A stretch of DNA of 64,000 nt from Microbacteriaceae bacterium (GTDB lineage: Bacteria; Actinomycetota; Actinomycetes; Actinomycetales; Microbacteriaceae), in the NCBI GenBank assembly GCA_004297935.1, contig SCRE01000015.1, forward strand, positions 39,598 through 103,597, given 5' to 3'. A model generated the notes under the pieces. It was not told where the DNA came from. It saw only the letters and a program-made list of their open reading frames with translations, and ran no database searches. Positions within the stretch are counted from its first letter, which is position 1, and each line of letters begins with the position of its first letter. The position numbers were made by a program, and so were the translations under genes. Below, in pieces: positions 38,392 to 45,952 of the stretch.

Positions 38392-38600
38392 ATGGATGCC
38401 GAACAGCAGGCGGCCGTCGAAACATTCCGTGAGCTCATGCACGAGGTCGTGCTGAACGTTCGAGAGAACAGGGCCTGGCGCACGCCGCTCGGCGACCTTG
38501 CGGCGGAACATCTGCGCTCCGAAGTCTGGTCGTTCCACTGCTGACCGCGGACGTACCGCAACACCGTCTGGTCGACGCTGATGTCATGCTCGACATCCCA
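38392..38600 (+). pseudogene. N-terminal remnant of an unidentified (possibly AAA-type ATPase) gene
   Basis: ATG 38392 opens MDAEQQAAVETFRELMHEVV and continues through ENRAWRTPLGDLAAEHL. The same sense continues in another frame as VVPLLTADVPQHRLVDADVM, so one frameshift near 38510 is likely. I recall similar N-termini from actinobacterial ATPases, but the ATPase motifs themselves are absent. The family assignment is therefore tentative. Confidence 0.4.
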
Positions 38601-39043
38601 ATACGCGTCCGGTCCCGTGGATTACTGCGCGGCGGCCACGGGGCCGGACACCCGACGCCGGGTGATCGGATTCGGCCTCAGGTCCTTCCAGCTCGACGGG
38701 CAACCCCGTTGTCGTGCCGCAACGGGCGGCATGCCACGAAACCGGGCACGACAACGCAGCACTCGAGCTGACGCGAAGCGGGGCATCCGCCTTGACGATC
38801 GTCGCGGAGACCGACAGCCAGGGGCGCCGACCCGGCTTCACCCTGACGCGACACACGGCGCAGCAGGTGACGGCGGCGGCACACCCGTACGAGTTGCCGA
38901 CGAGCGACACCAGCTACCTGTATCTCGATGCGGCGCAACACGGTCTCGGCTCGCGAGCATGCGGGCCGGATGTCTGGCCCGACTTCACGCTACGACCCGG
39001 GGCCCGCACACTCACCCTGCGCTTCGGCCGACCGCAACGGGTA
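38600..39043 (+). pseudogene. Remnant of a GH2 beta-galactosidase gene
   Basis: The C-terminal part, in the frame starting near 38714, has TIVAETDSQGRRPGFTL, then HPYELPTSDTSYLYLD followed by AAQHGLGSRACGPDVWP, which is the characteristic end of LacZ-type enzymes. Upstream, IGFGLRSFQLDGQP in another frame resembles the end of the GH2 sandwich domain. The catalytic barrel is missing and frames are broken, so this is a deletion remnant fused to the preceding fragment. Confidence 0.6.
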
Positions 39044-39054
39044 CGGGAATGCCG

Positions 39055-40671
39055 CTACTCGATGGGCTTCGCGATCTCGTCGACCGGTTCGAGCTCGGTG
39101 AACGTCGGCGCACGTCGATCGGGGCGCGCGATCACGAAGTAGATGCCGCCGATGATCAGCAAGACGAGCATGACGACCAGCGTTATCCAGTCGAAGTTGA
39201 ACAGGGCGCCGCGAGGACTGTCGAGACCGGTCGGGATCACGATGTTGACCAGCATGGCCGCGAGGTAGGCCGCGCCGACAATCGCAACCGGCCAGAACCA
39301 CCTGCCGAGCTTGAACGCTCCCATCGGCTTCCATCCGCGCGCGTGCGCGATCATCGAGCCGACGACGGTGAGCAGGAACGACAGGTAGATGCCCGAGACC
39401 CCGAACGACACGAGCGCCGTCAACGGGTTGATCCCGGCCGGGTACTGGAACCAGAGGATCTGGATGTTCTTGGCGCTCGGCTGGACGGTGACCAGAAGCG
39501 AGAACAGGATCGGAATGATTCCGGCGATGAGCAGCGCGTTGACCGGCGTGTTGAAGCGCGGTGAGACTCTGCTGATCCACTTGCTGCCCGGCAGCGCCCT
39601 GTCGCGGGCGTACGAGTACGCGAGCCGAGATCCAGCACCCTGCACCGCCGTGCCGCAGGAGAAGAACGCGATGCAGATGACCAGCAGGAACAGGTCTTGC
39701 GCCCAGGCAGGCAACTCGGCAAGGATCACCGGGATGCCGCCCGCGAACGAGATGGCAGAGCCGTAGCCGTGCGCCGACGAAGGCGTCGCGAGCAGCAGCG
39801 CGGCCACGAGCACGAAGGAGGCGATTCCGCCATACAGAAGCGCTCCGCGCATCGCACGGGGTACCACCTTGGATGCCTGCTTGGTCTCTTCCGAGATGTC
39901 ACCGGCCGATTCGAAGCCGTAGAAGATGTACGCGTGCGCCAGGATTGCCACCAGCGCCGCGCCGAAGAACCAGTTGCCGCCGAAGTTGACGCCCAGCGTG
40001 TTCGTGTGGAGGTTTTCCGCGCCGTGCGAGCTGAACAGGAAGTCGAAGCCGTGATGGAACCCGACGATGGCCAATGCGATGGCAACGCCGAACGTGCCGA
40101 TGGTCTCGACATACACGCCCAACCGGGCGACGATTCCCATGACCTTGGCACCGATGCTGTTGAGCGTGGTCTGAGCCACAATGAACAGGATCGTGATGAT
40201 GAGAATGACGACGTGTGAGGTCGGGTCGATCTTCGTGCCGAACAGGTTGTTGATCAGTGTGCTGAGGTAAGGGATGACGCCGGTGTCGACACTGGCGACT
40301 GTCACGAGCAGTGCCAGCCCGTAGATCCAGCCGACCCACCAGCCGTAGCTCGGTCCGACGTTGCGCTTGCCGTATTGGTACAGCGCGCCGGCGATCGGAT
40401 AGTGGCTGGCCAGCTCCCCGAACACGAGCGCGACGAGCAGCATGAATCCGACGACCAGGACCATCAGCCAGATGTAACTCGGTCCGGCAGCTCCAACTCC
40501 GAGCACGAACAGCGAATACACGCCGACCATCGGGGACAGGTAGGAGAACGCCACGCTGAAGTTGTCGAAGAATCCGAGCACTCGTCTGAGTTCCTGCGGG
40601 TACCCGAGGCGCTTGAGGTGGGCTGCATCCTCCTTGTTGTATTGCTCGATTTGGACTTCGGACTGCTTCAT
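39055..40671 (-). CDS. APC-superfamily amino acid permease
   Basis: A 538-aa membrane transporter with 12 predicted helices. It shows the APC TM1 region (LGFFDNFSVAFSYLSPMVGVYSL), GELASHYPIAGALYQYG, and FESAGDISEETKQASKVVPRAM in the TM6-7 region. Similar proteins carry amino acids or polyamines such as GABA or putrescine. It is divergent from a GntR regulator and a cache-domain protein across a 160-bp intergenic segment; these three genes probably form one regulatory set. The C-terminus ends with an acidic tail. Confidence 0.9.
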   Translation of the reverse strand: MKQSEVQIEQYNKEDAAHLKRLGYPQELRRVLGFFDNFSVAFSYLSPMVGVYSLFVLGVGAAGPSYIWLMVLVVGFMLLVALVFGELASHYPIAGALYQYGKRNVGPSYGWWVGWIYGLALLVTVASVDTGVIPYLSTLINNLFGTKIDPTSHVVILIITILFIVAQTTLNSIGAKVMGIVARLGVYVETIGTFGVAIALAIVGFHHGFDFLFSSHGAENLHTNTLGVNFGGNWFFGAALVAILAHAYIFYGFESAGDISEETKQASKVVPRAMRGALLYGGIASFVLVAALLLATPSSAHGYGSAISFAGGIPVILAELPAWAQDLFLLVICIAFFSCGTAVQGAGSRLAYSYARDRALPGSKWISRVSPRFNTPVNALLIAGIIPILFSLLVTVQPSAKNIQILWFQYPAGINPLTALVSFGVSGIYLSFLLTVVGSMIAHARGWKPMGAFKLGRWFWPVAIVGAAYLAAMLVNIVIPTGLDSPRGALFNFDWITLVVMLVLLIIGGIYFVIARPDRRAPTFTELEPVDEIAKPIE

Positions 40672-40831
40672 CGCGTACTCCGGTCTCTGCTTGGGCCGCG
40701 GATCCTGAGCACGTGTGCATTGGCGGCCAGCTCACATCAATATGACGACTAAACACTAAACCCATATGTTTGCTTACCGCTATAGTTTCTATCAGTGAAG
40801 TTCGAAGGGTTTTGAGCTCGACGGAACGGCG
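40672..40831. promoter_or_regulatory. Divergent regulatory region, APC permease / GntR regulator
   Basis: An AT-rich stretch (40740-40800) in an otherwise GC-rich window contains TATAGT (40781-40786) and the weak palindrome aaacccatatgttt. It is the natural place for an operator of the adjacent FadR-type regulator, but no site can be fixed by eye. Confidence 0.45.
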
Positions 40832-41647
40832 GTGAGCGCGGGCATGACGTCGAAACGCCAAGCGGAGGTCGGCCTGACCACGGCCACCATGGGCGCCATT
40901 CTGAGCGCGGTCACGAATGCGACCGGTCGCGCCGAGCAGATCACCCAACGGCTTGCACAGGCAATTCAACTCGGTCTGATCCTGGACGGGGAGCGCTTTC
41001 CGCCCGAGGCTGATCTCGCGCGTCGGCTCGGCGTGGCGCCGGTGACCCTCCGCGAAGCGTTGGCAACGCTGCGTGAACGCGGACTGGTGGTCACTCGGCG
41101 GGGCTGGGACGGCGGCACTTTCGCGCATGTGCAGGTGGAGAACGACATCTCGCTCGCGCCACCACGGCTGGAAGAATTCAGCACTCAGGAAATCCGTGAG
41201 CTCGGAGACTACCGTCGCGCGATTTCCGGCATGGCCGCGCGCCTGGCCGCCGAGCGCGCCATGCCGGACGAGATCGATGCGCTGAATCTCCAGCTCGAGC
41301 GCCTTCGTGCCGCCGCGAATCCGGTGGAGCGCCGACGCGCCGACGCGCAACTGTGGGTGGTCATCGCCGCGGCGTCCCAATCGCCGCGTTTGACGCGTGA
41401 AGAACAGCAGTTGCGCGTCGAGATCGGTGACCTCCTCTGGCAGCCGCTTTCAGAAGACGAACTCGCCGAATCCATTCGTTCGAAGGAATTGCTGATTTCG
41501 GCGATCGCCGAGCACGCGCCTGAACGCGCCAGGGCACGTGCCGAGGCAGGCATTCTCAGTGAAACGAACCGGTTGATCCTGCTTCGCATCGGCCTGTACG
41601 AGAGCGACGACAGCGGCATCGCCATCGCGAGGCCCGGTGCACGATGA
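40832..41647 (+). CDS. GntR-family regulator, FadR/FCD type
   Basis: DNA-binding regulator of 271 aa. The winged helix is TQRLAQAIQLGLILDGERFP followed by LARRLGVAPVTLREALATLR; the FCD effector domain follows (ELGDYRRAISGMAARLAAERA, EIDALNLQLERL). GTG 40832 or ATG 40844 are both possible. It overlaps the cache-domain gene by 4 bp (ATGA) and is divergent from the APC permease, its likely target. Confidence 0.88.
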   Translation: MSAGMTSKRQAEVGLTTATMGAILSAVTNATGRAEQITQRLAQAIQLGLILDGERFPPEADLARRLGVAPVTLREALATLRERGLVVTRRGWDGGTFAHVQVENDISLAPPRLEEFSTQEIRELGDYRRAISGMAARLAAERAMPDEIDALNLQLERLRAAANPVERRRADAQLWVVIAAASQSPRLTREEQQLRVEIGDLLWQPLSEDELAESIRSKELLISAIAEHAPERARARAEAGILSETNRLILLRIGLYESDDSGIAIARPGAR

Positions 41648-42333
41648 TCTCGGTGAGACCCGTCGACGCACTGACTCGGATCACGGTGCAACTCGAGAGC
41701 CTGTTCGCGCTACTCGGGCCCGTTGCCAGTGGCTTCGCTCGAGTGGCGGGGCTCGAGCAACCGCTCCGCGCGGATCTGATCGACCTTCGAGGCGCGATCG
41801 CGGATGTCGTTCAGAGCCCGGGGCCTGTCCTCGGCGCCGGCGTCATCGTGACGCCGGGGATCCTCGCGGATGCACGCCACTGGATGGAGTGGTGGTGGGC
41901 CGTGCCGCATCGTGACCCGGAAGCGCTTCGAGTCAACCTTGAGCCAACGGCACCGGACTTCTTCGACTATACGAGCGCCGAATGGTACGCAATACCCGAA
42001 CGGACCGGTAACAGGCACGTCGCCGGGCCGTACGTCGACTACGTCTGCAGGACCGAGTACGCGTTCACCCTGGCGCAGCCCGTGCGAGTGTCAGGCTCAT
42101 TCGTCGGGGTTGCCGCACTCGACATCAGCGCGTCGCGCTTCGAGCGCCACGTGCTCCCTGCGCTCAGCTCACTGCCGAGTGCGGCGACCCTGGTCAACGC
42201 CGCGGGGAGGGTGATCGCGTCGACGTCACCTCACGTGTGGCCCGGTCAGCGCGTGCCCGCCTCGGCCGGCGAACGACACTGCGAGGGATCCGTGTTCGGC
42301 TGGCAGATCTTCGGTGCAGCCGACCCTGGGTAG
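41644..42333 (+). CDS. Cache-domain (PDC-type) ligand-sensing protein
   Basis: A 229-aa soluble protein with a PDC/dCache-like fold: a segment AGVIVTPGILADARHWMEWW, LEPTAPDFFDYTSAEWY, GPYVDYVCRTEYAFTLAQPV and VGVAALDISASRFER. No membrane segment or output domain is present. It is translated coupled to the GntR regulator, so it may sense or bind the ligand imported by the permease, or modulate the regulator. The last 108 bp run antisense over the 3' end of the mrp gene. Confidence 0.75.
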   Translation: MISVRPVDALTRITVQLESLFALLGPVASGFARVAGLEQPLRADLIDLRGAIADVVQSPGPVLGAGVIVTPGILADARHWMEWWWAVPHRDPEALRVNLEPTAPDFFDYTSAEWYAIPERTGNRHVAGPYVDYVCRTEYAFTLAQPVRVSGSFVGVAALDISASRFERHVLPALSSLPSAATLVNAAGRVIASTSPHVWPGQRVPASAGERHCEGSVFGWQIFGAADPG

Positions 42334-43488
42334 TCGCGCGGCCATCAGGTCGGCGACGGCGTTCAGGGCGATGGCGGCCGGGTCATCCGGATGCCTCAGC
42401 ACGACCGGCACACCCGCGTCGCCGCCCTCGCGCAGGGCGAGGCTGAGCGGCACGGACGCCAGCAGCGGCACGGGCTGCGCCTGACCGATCGACAGACGCG
42501 CGGCGACCTCGGCGCCACCACCGCTGCCGAACAGGTCGATCACCGAGCCGTCCGGTGCGGCCAGCCCGGCCATGTTCTCGATCACGCCGAAAACGCTCTG
42601 CCCGGTCTGTCGGGCGAGAGCGCCGCTGCGCTCCGCGACATCCGCCGCAGCGGGCTGCGGGGTCGTGACGACGAGGATCTCCGCGTGCGGCAGCAGCTGC
42701 CCGACCGAGATCGCGATATCGCCCGTGCCGGGCGGCAGGTCGAGCAGCAGCACATCCAGGTCGTCGAAATGCACATCCGTGAGGAACTGTTTGATGGTGC
42801 GATGCAGCATCGGCCCGCGCCAGGCGACCGCAACGGAGTCGTCCTCGATGAACATGCCGATCGAGATCGCCTTCACGCCGTAGGCGATCGGCGGCAGCAT
42901 CATGCTGCCCACGCGGGTCGGTTGCTGCGCAGAGCGCACGCCGTCTTCGTTCGCCGTGACCAGGCCGAGCAGTCCGGGGATGGAGAAGCCGAAGACATCC
43001 GCATCGATCAGGCCGACGCGCAAGCCCCTCGCCGCGAGCGCGACCGCGAGGTTCGCGGTGATGGTCGACTTGCCGACCCCACCCTTGCCGCTGGTGACCG
43101 CATAGACGCGCGTCGGAGAATCCGGACCGAACTGGATGCCGCGGGTTGCCGCCTCGCCGCGCAGCCGCACGATCAGCTTCTCGCGTTCCGCGGGCGACAT
43201 GGCAGTGACGAGCACGGTGACGGCGGTGACGCCGGCAACCTTCGCGACGGTGTCGCGGACGTCCTGCTGGATGCTCTTCGAGTTCGGGCAGGTGGCGATC
43301 GTCAGGCGGATGCTGACCGTCGCGGCTCCGGTGTCGTCGACGCTGATCTCCGAGACCATGCCGAGTTGCGTGATCGGCCGGCGGATCTCCGGGTCGATCA
43401 CCTGGGTCAGCGCCCCATGAATGCGTGGCTCCAAGTAGGCGAACGGATGCTCCTCCATCCGAACCTCAGACTGCATGGATTCAGACAT
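42226..43488 (-). CDS. Mrp/NBP35-type P-loop ATPase (iron-sulfur cluster carrier)
   Basis: A 420-aa protein with an N-terminal DUF59 domain (IHGALTQVIDPEIRRPITQLGMV) and a ParA-like ATPase domain with Walker A VTSGKGGVGKSTITANLA, plus LDLPPGTGDIAISVGQLLP. It is proposed to load or carry Fe-S clusters. The CxxC motif used for cluster binding by many NBP35 proteins is not present at the ENMAGLAAPDGS position. It overlaps the SufT-like gene by 8 bp. The 3' end overlaps the convergent cache-domain gene by 108 bp. Confidence 0.9.
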   Translation of the reverse strand: MSESMQSEVRMEEHPFAYLEPRIHGALTQVIDPEIRRPITQLGMVSEISVDDTGAATVSIRLTIATCPNSKSIQQDVRDTVAKVAGVTAVTVLVTAMSPAEREKLIVRLRGEAATRGIQFGPDSPTRVYAVTSGKGGVGKSTITANLAVALAARGLRVGLIDADVFGFSIPGLLGLVTANEDGVRSAQQPTRVGSMMLPPIAYGVKAISIGMFIEDDSVAVAWRGPMLHRTIKQFLTDVHFDDLDVLLLDLPPGTGDIAISVGQLLPHAEILVVTTPQPAAADVAERSGALARQTGQSVFGVIENMAGLAAPDGSVIDLFGSGGGAEVAARLSIGQAQPVPLLASVPLSLALREGGDAGVPVVLRHPDDPAAIALNAVADLMAARLPRVGCTEDLPAEHGSLAVSFAGRGGHALTGPHVR

Positions 43489-43810
43489 AGAACCCCATGG
43501 CCTTCATCATGTCGCGGCCGTCCTCGCTGATGCGCTCGGTGCCCCAGGCCGGCACCCAGACCCAGTTGATGGTGTGCGATTCGACGATCCCCTCGAGCGC
43601 CTGCGCGGTCTGCGCCGAGATGTCGTCCTGTAGCGGGCATTCCGCGGTCGTCAGCGTCATGTAGATGACCAACGTTGATGTCTCGTCATCCCAGCCCATT
43701 TCATAGATCAGGCCGAGGTCGACGATGTTGATACCCAGTTCGGGGTCGATGACGTCTTTGAGCGCCTCTTCGATGTCTTCCTGGGTGGGGGGTTCGAGTG
43801 ACGTGATCAT
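43481..43810 (-). CDS. SufT-like (DUF59/MIP18) metal-sulfur cluster assembly factor
   Basis: A 109-aa single-domain DUF59 protein: DVIDPELGINIVDLGLIYEM, TLTTAECPLQDD with the conserved Cys, and a SHTINWVWVPAWGTERISEDG end. In actinobacterial suf clusters it helps mature Fe-S proteins. ATG 43810 is set by GAGAGGGA upstream; the open frame continues upstream without family similarity. Between the Rieske and mrp genes on the same strand. Confidence 0.92.
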   Translation of the reverse strand: MITSLEPPTQEDIEEALKDVIDPELGINIVDLGLIYEMGWDDETSTLVIYMTLTTAECPLQDDISAQTAQALEGIVESHTINWVWVPAWGTERISEDGRDMMKAMGFYV

Positions 43811-43905
43811 GGGAGTTCCCTCTCGGATTCGGTCGTGCGGATGCGGCGGTGCAGTTTCGATCGTTCGGATGCTGCGCTGCGGTTTTGGTCGTGCGGATGC
43901 GCTGC

Positions 43906-44211
43906 TCAGGCGGCCACGTAGATGTCTCCGTCGACGATGCTCAGTTCGTAGACCGGAACGGGCTCGGTCGCCGGCAGTGTCAGCGCGCGACCGGTGTTGA
44001 GGTCGAACCGCGCGCCGTGCGCCCAGCATTCCAGGTTGCTGCCCTCGACGAAGCCCTCGGAGAGTGAGATTTCCGCGTGCGAACAGGTGTCCCCGATCGC
44101 ATGACAGGTGCCGTTGTCATCTTTCACGAGTGCGACGGCCTTGCCGTTGACGAGAACCTTCACGCTCTGACCGGGCTGCAGATCGGATTCTGCGCAGACC
44201 TTGACTGCCAT
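43906..44211 (-). CDS. Rieske [2Fe-2S] ferredoxin
   Basis: A 101-aa non-heme Rieske protein. Cluster ligands are C-x-H in DTCSHAEISLSEG and C-x2-H in LECWAHGARFDL; the spacing fits a functional domain. ATG 44211 is chosen because GGAGGAAGAA immediately precedes it. Proteins of this size sit in actinobacterial suf operons, which agrees with the SufT-like and Mrp genes downstream. It is an electron carrier or cluster-assembly component. Confidence 0.92.
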   Translation of the reverse strand: MAVKVCAESDLQPGQSVKVLVNGKAVALVKDDNGTCHAIGDTCSHAEISLSEGFVEGSNLECWAHGARFDLNTGRALTLPATEPVPVYELSIVDGDIYVAA

Positions 44212-44335
44212 TTCTTCCTCCATCGCCGCCCGAGGCGGGCCACACTTCGACTATAACTATTAAAGCGGAGAAATATCCTCTAAAATAGCTGCAAAGCAAC
44301 GCCGTCAAGCGCGGCGCGAACAGAAGGAGGCCACC
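44212..44335. promoter_or_regulatory. AT-rich divergent promoter region, Rieske / fdxA
   Basis: The segment 44253-44290 is unusually AT-rich and contains tataactattaaa and TAAAAT (44281-44286), candidate -10 elements on both strands. An AGGAGG-type site lies just before the fdxA ATG. No operator motif could be assigned. Confidence 0.5.
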
Positions 44336-44719
44336 ATGCCCTATGTCATCGGAGCGGCGTGCATCGACGTGACGGATCGCGCGTGCGTCGACGAGTGCCC
44401 CGTCGACTGCATCTACGAGGGCGGTCGGTCACTGTACATCCACCCGGATGAGTGCGTCGACTGCGGTGCGTGCGAACCGGTCTGCCCGGTCGACGCGATC
44501 GCATACGAGGATGACGTGCCGGATCGGTGGGAGGCGTTCATCGCCGATAACACGCGCTTCTTTTCGGAGCCGTTGCCGGGTCTGACCAAGCCGCTCGGAT
44601 CCCCGGGCGGCGCGGCAAAGCTCGGCCCGATCGGCGTCGACACCCCGCTCGTGACGGGCTACCCGCCACTGGAAGAGCGCAACGACCTCGTCGACAACCG
44701 GGACGGCTTCGTGCACTGA
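44336..44719 (+). CDS. fdxA: Seven-iron ferredoxin
   Basis: A 127-aa electron carrier. Two clusters are indicated by CVDECPVDCIYEG (3Fe-4S type) and CVDCGACEPVCPVDAI (4Fe-4S). The N-terminus MPYVIGAACIDVTDRA and the C-terminal ERNDLVDNRDGFVH are typical of actinobacterial FdxA. It has a strong ribosome site (AAGGAGG). A diverged second copy of its 3' end lies at 45835-45921, beyond the toxin-antitoxin genes. Confidence 0.95.
   Translation: MPYVIGAACIDVTDRACVDECPVDCIYEGGRSLYIHPDECVDCGACEPVCPVDAIAYEDDVPDRWEAFIADNTRFFSEPLPGLTKPLGSPGGAAKLGPIGVDTPLVTGYPPLEERNDLVDNRDGFVH
44634..44719 (+). repeat. Direct repeat, left copy (native fdxA 3' end)
   Basis: The last about 86 bp of fdxA, partner of the copy at 45835-45921; the two agree at roughly five of six bases. 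Confidence 0.75.
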
Positions 44720-45110
44720 GGCCGCACGCGAACCCGTCGGGCGTGGGTCCAAGGCGTAAAGAGCGACGCGTCAGCCGGCCGGCTTTGCTCAACATAAGGA
44801 AGACCTGCGGCGAGCGCCGCGAGTCCGAGCGCGAGCCCCGTTCGTCCGCGGGACTTTCCCATTCCAAGTTGACGAAAGTCAGACCCGCATCGTAGAGTCC
44901 TCGGCGTTCGCTCTGAACCTTCGGCTGTCGCCCGTCCTTCGATATGATCGCGTCCATCCCCGCGCTCCGAATCCTCGGATAGAGGTCAACGTCATCGACC
45001 CCGAGAAGATTGAGCTCGCCCGCGTGTGCGAACGAGTGACGATCGCGGAAGATCACGCGCAGAGGCTCCAACGAAACCACAGAAAGATTTTCGTCGAGGA
45101 AGAAATTCAC
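44659..45110 (-). pseudogene. VapC45-like PIN-type toxin with probable frameshift
   Basis: The N-terminal part from GTG 45110 reads NFFLDENLSVVSLEPLRVIF, DVDLYPRIRSAGMDAIISKD and GLTFVNLEW. It has the acidic residues of a PIN-like fold (DEN, DVD, KD) and resembles the VapC45 group. After LEW, protein-like sequence continues in the -1 frame (GKSRGRTGLALGLAALAAGLP); one lost G in the GGG run near 44865 would explain this. Without repair the first frame runs into sequence antisense to fdxA. The start overlaps the antitoxin stop by 4 bp (GTGA). The toxin is probably inactive unless the shift is a sequencing error. Confidence 0.65.
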
Positions 45111-45742
45111 GCTGCATTCTCTGCTTCGGACCAACTCGGCAGCGACCGGGCAAAGTCAAGCGCATCAAGTGCCGCCGCGGGCGAAACGGCCGGATAGAAG
45201 TTGGAGACCTCCTCGGCAGAAACGGAACCGTCCGCCGTGAGATTGGCGATCACATCAAACGGAACTCTGGTTCCTTCAATCGTGGGCCACCCGCCCAGCC
45301 GCTGTTCTCGCACCTCGAGGCTTGGTCTCGGATGTCGCAGATCGACTACTGGACCTCGGTCGCTCTCGAAAGCGCCCATGATATCGGCTAGTGTGGCGAG
45401 GATCGACTGACCTGGGTGCGCGAGCACATCGACGGCCGCGCCATCGCTTCTCACAACCAGGATTGACGGACCGGTATCTATCAACGAGTATGCAGACGGA
45501 TGCTCTGTCAGGTCTTGGTCCGGCATGTTCGCGAATGCGCGCCGTATCTTCTGCAATGATTTGGTCTCACGCAATTTGACGACTGATCGGAGCGCCAAAA
45601 TGTCTCGAAATGAATAGAGGAGAGGTCGGCTGTACGCATCTACCTCCGGGATCAACAGCCCTGTGCGTCTCCAATTATGAAGTTGCGAGACCGACGCGCC
45701 AGACAGCACTGAGGTTTCGGCAACAGGAACGCCATCACCCAC
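45107..45742 (-). CDS. VapB45-like antitoxin (HTH plus DUF433)
   Basis: A 211-aa protein. The N-terminus is a MerR-like HTH (TSVLSGASVSQLHNWRRTGLL, YSFRDILALRSVVKLRE), then a central domain, then a C-terminal DUF433 region (GWPTIEGTRVPFDVIANLTADG, VSAEEVSNFYPAVSPAAALDALDF). This is the arrangement of VapB45-type antitoxins. GTG 45742 is preferred because GGAGAGG lies 5 bases upstream; upstream frame is not family-like. It is coupled to the toxin gene by a 4-bp overlap and would repress the operon. Confidence 0.8.
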   Translation of the reverse strand: MGDGVPVAETSVLSGASVSQLHNWRRTGLLIPEVDAYSRPLLYSFRDILALRSVVKLRETKSLQKIRRAFANMPDQDLTEHPSAYSLIDTGPSILVVRSDGAAVDVLAHPGQSILATLADIMGAFESDRGPVVDLRHPRPSLEVREQRLGGWPTIEGTRVPFDVIANLTADGSVSAEEVSNFYPAVSPAAALDALDFARSLPSWSEAENAA

Positions 45743-45834
45743 CTCCACCTCTCCGTCTCGTGCTTGCGACGATACGAGCGCCCGACGACATTCAAATGCG
45801 CGGCAGGCGAACGCCGCCTCTGAACATTCATCGC

Positions 45835-45921
45835 TCGGCGTCGACACCCGGCTCGTGGAGGGATACCCGTCACTGGCAGAGCGCAATGACCCATCGACAA
45901 CAGGGACGGCTTCAACCACTG
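45835..45921 (+). repeat. Direct repeat, right copy (diverged fdxA 3' end)
   Basis: cggcgtcgacacccggctcg and gcagagcgcaatgacc match the fdxA end, followed by gggacggcttc and an accactgag end. A 2-bp deletion puts the second half out of the fdxA frame. There is no fdxA body attached. With the left copy it brackets the vapBC45-like genes. Confidence 0.75.
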
Positions 45922-45952
45922 AGTAGCAGCGCGCTGCGCAGCACCCTGCTAC

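Noticed and set aside
38256-38544. Minus-strand frames rich in RACRACRAC
   Set aside because: These are translations of the 10-bp tandem repeat, not a gene.
44538-44860. C-terminal continuation of the toxin frame across fdxA
   Set aside because: It is antisense to the conserved ferredoxin and lacks toxin-like sequence; the protein-like continuation is in the -1 frame.
44862-44872. Programmed -1 frameshift at GGGAAAG in the toxin gene
   Set aside because: The heptamer is not in the correct phase relative to the incoming frame, so a simple base loss is more likely.
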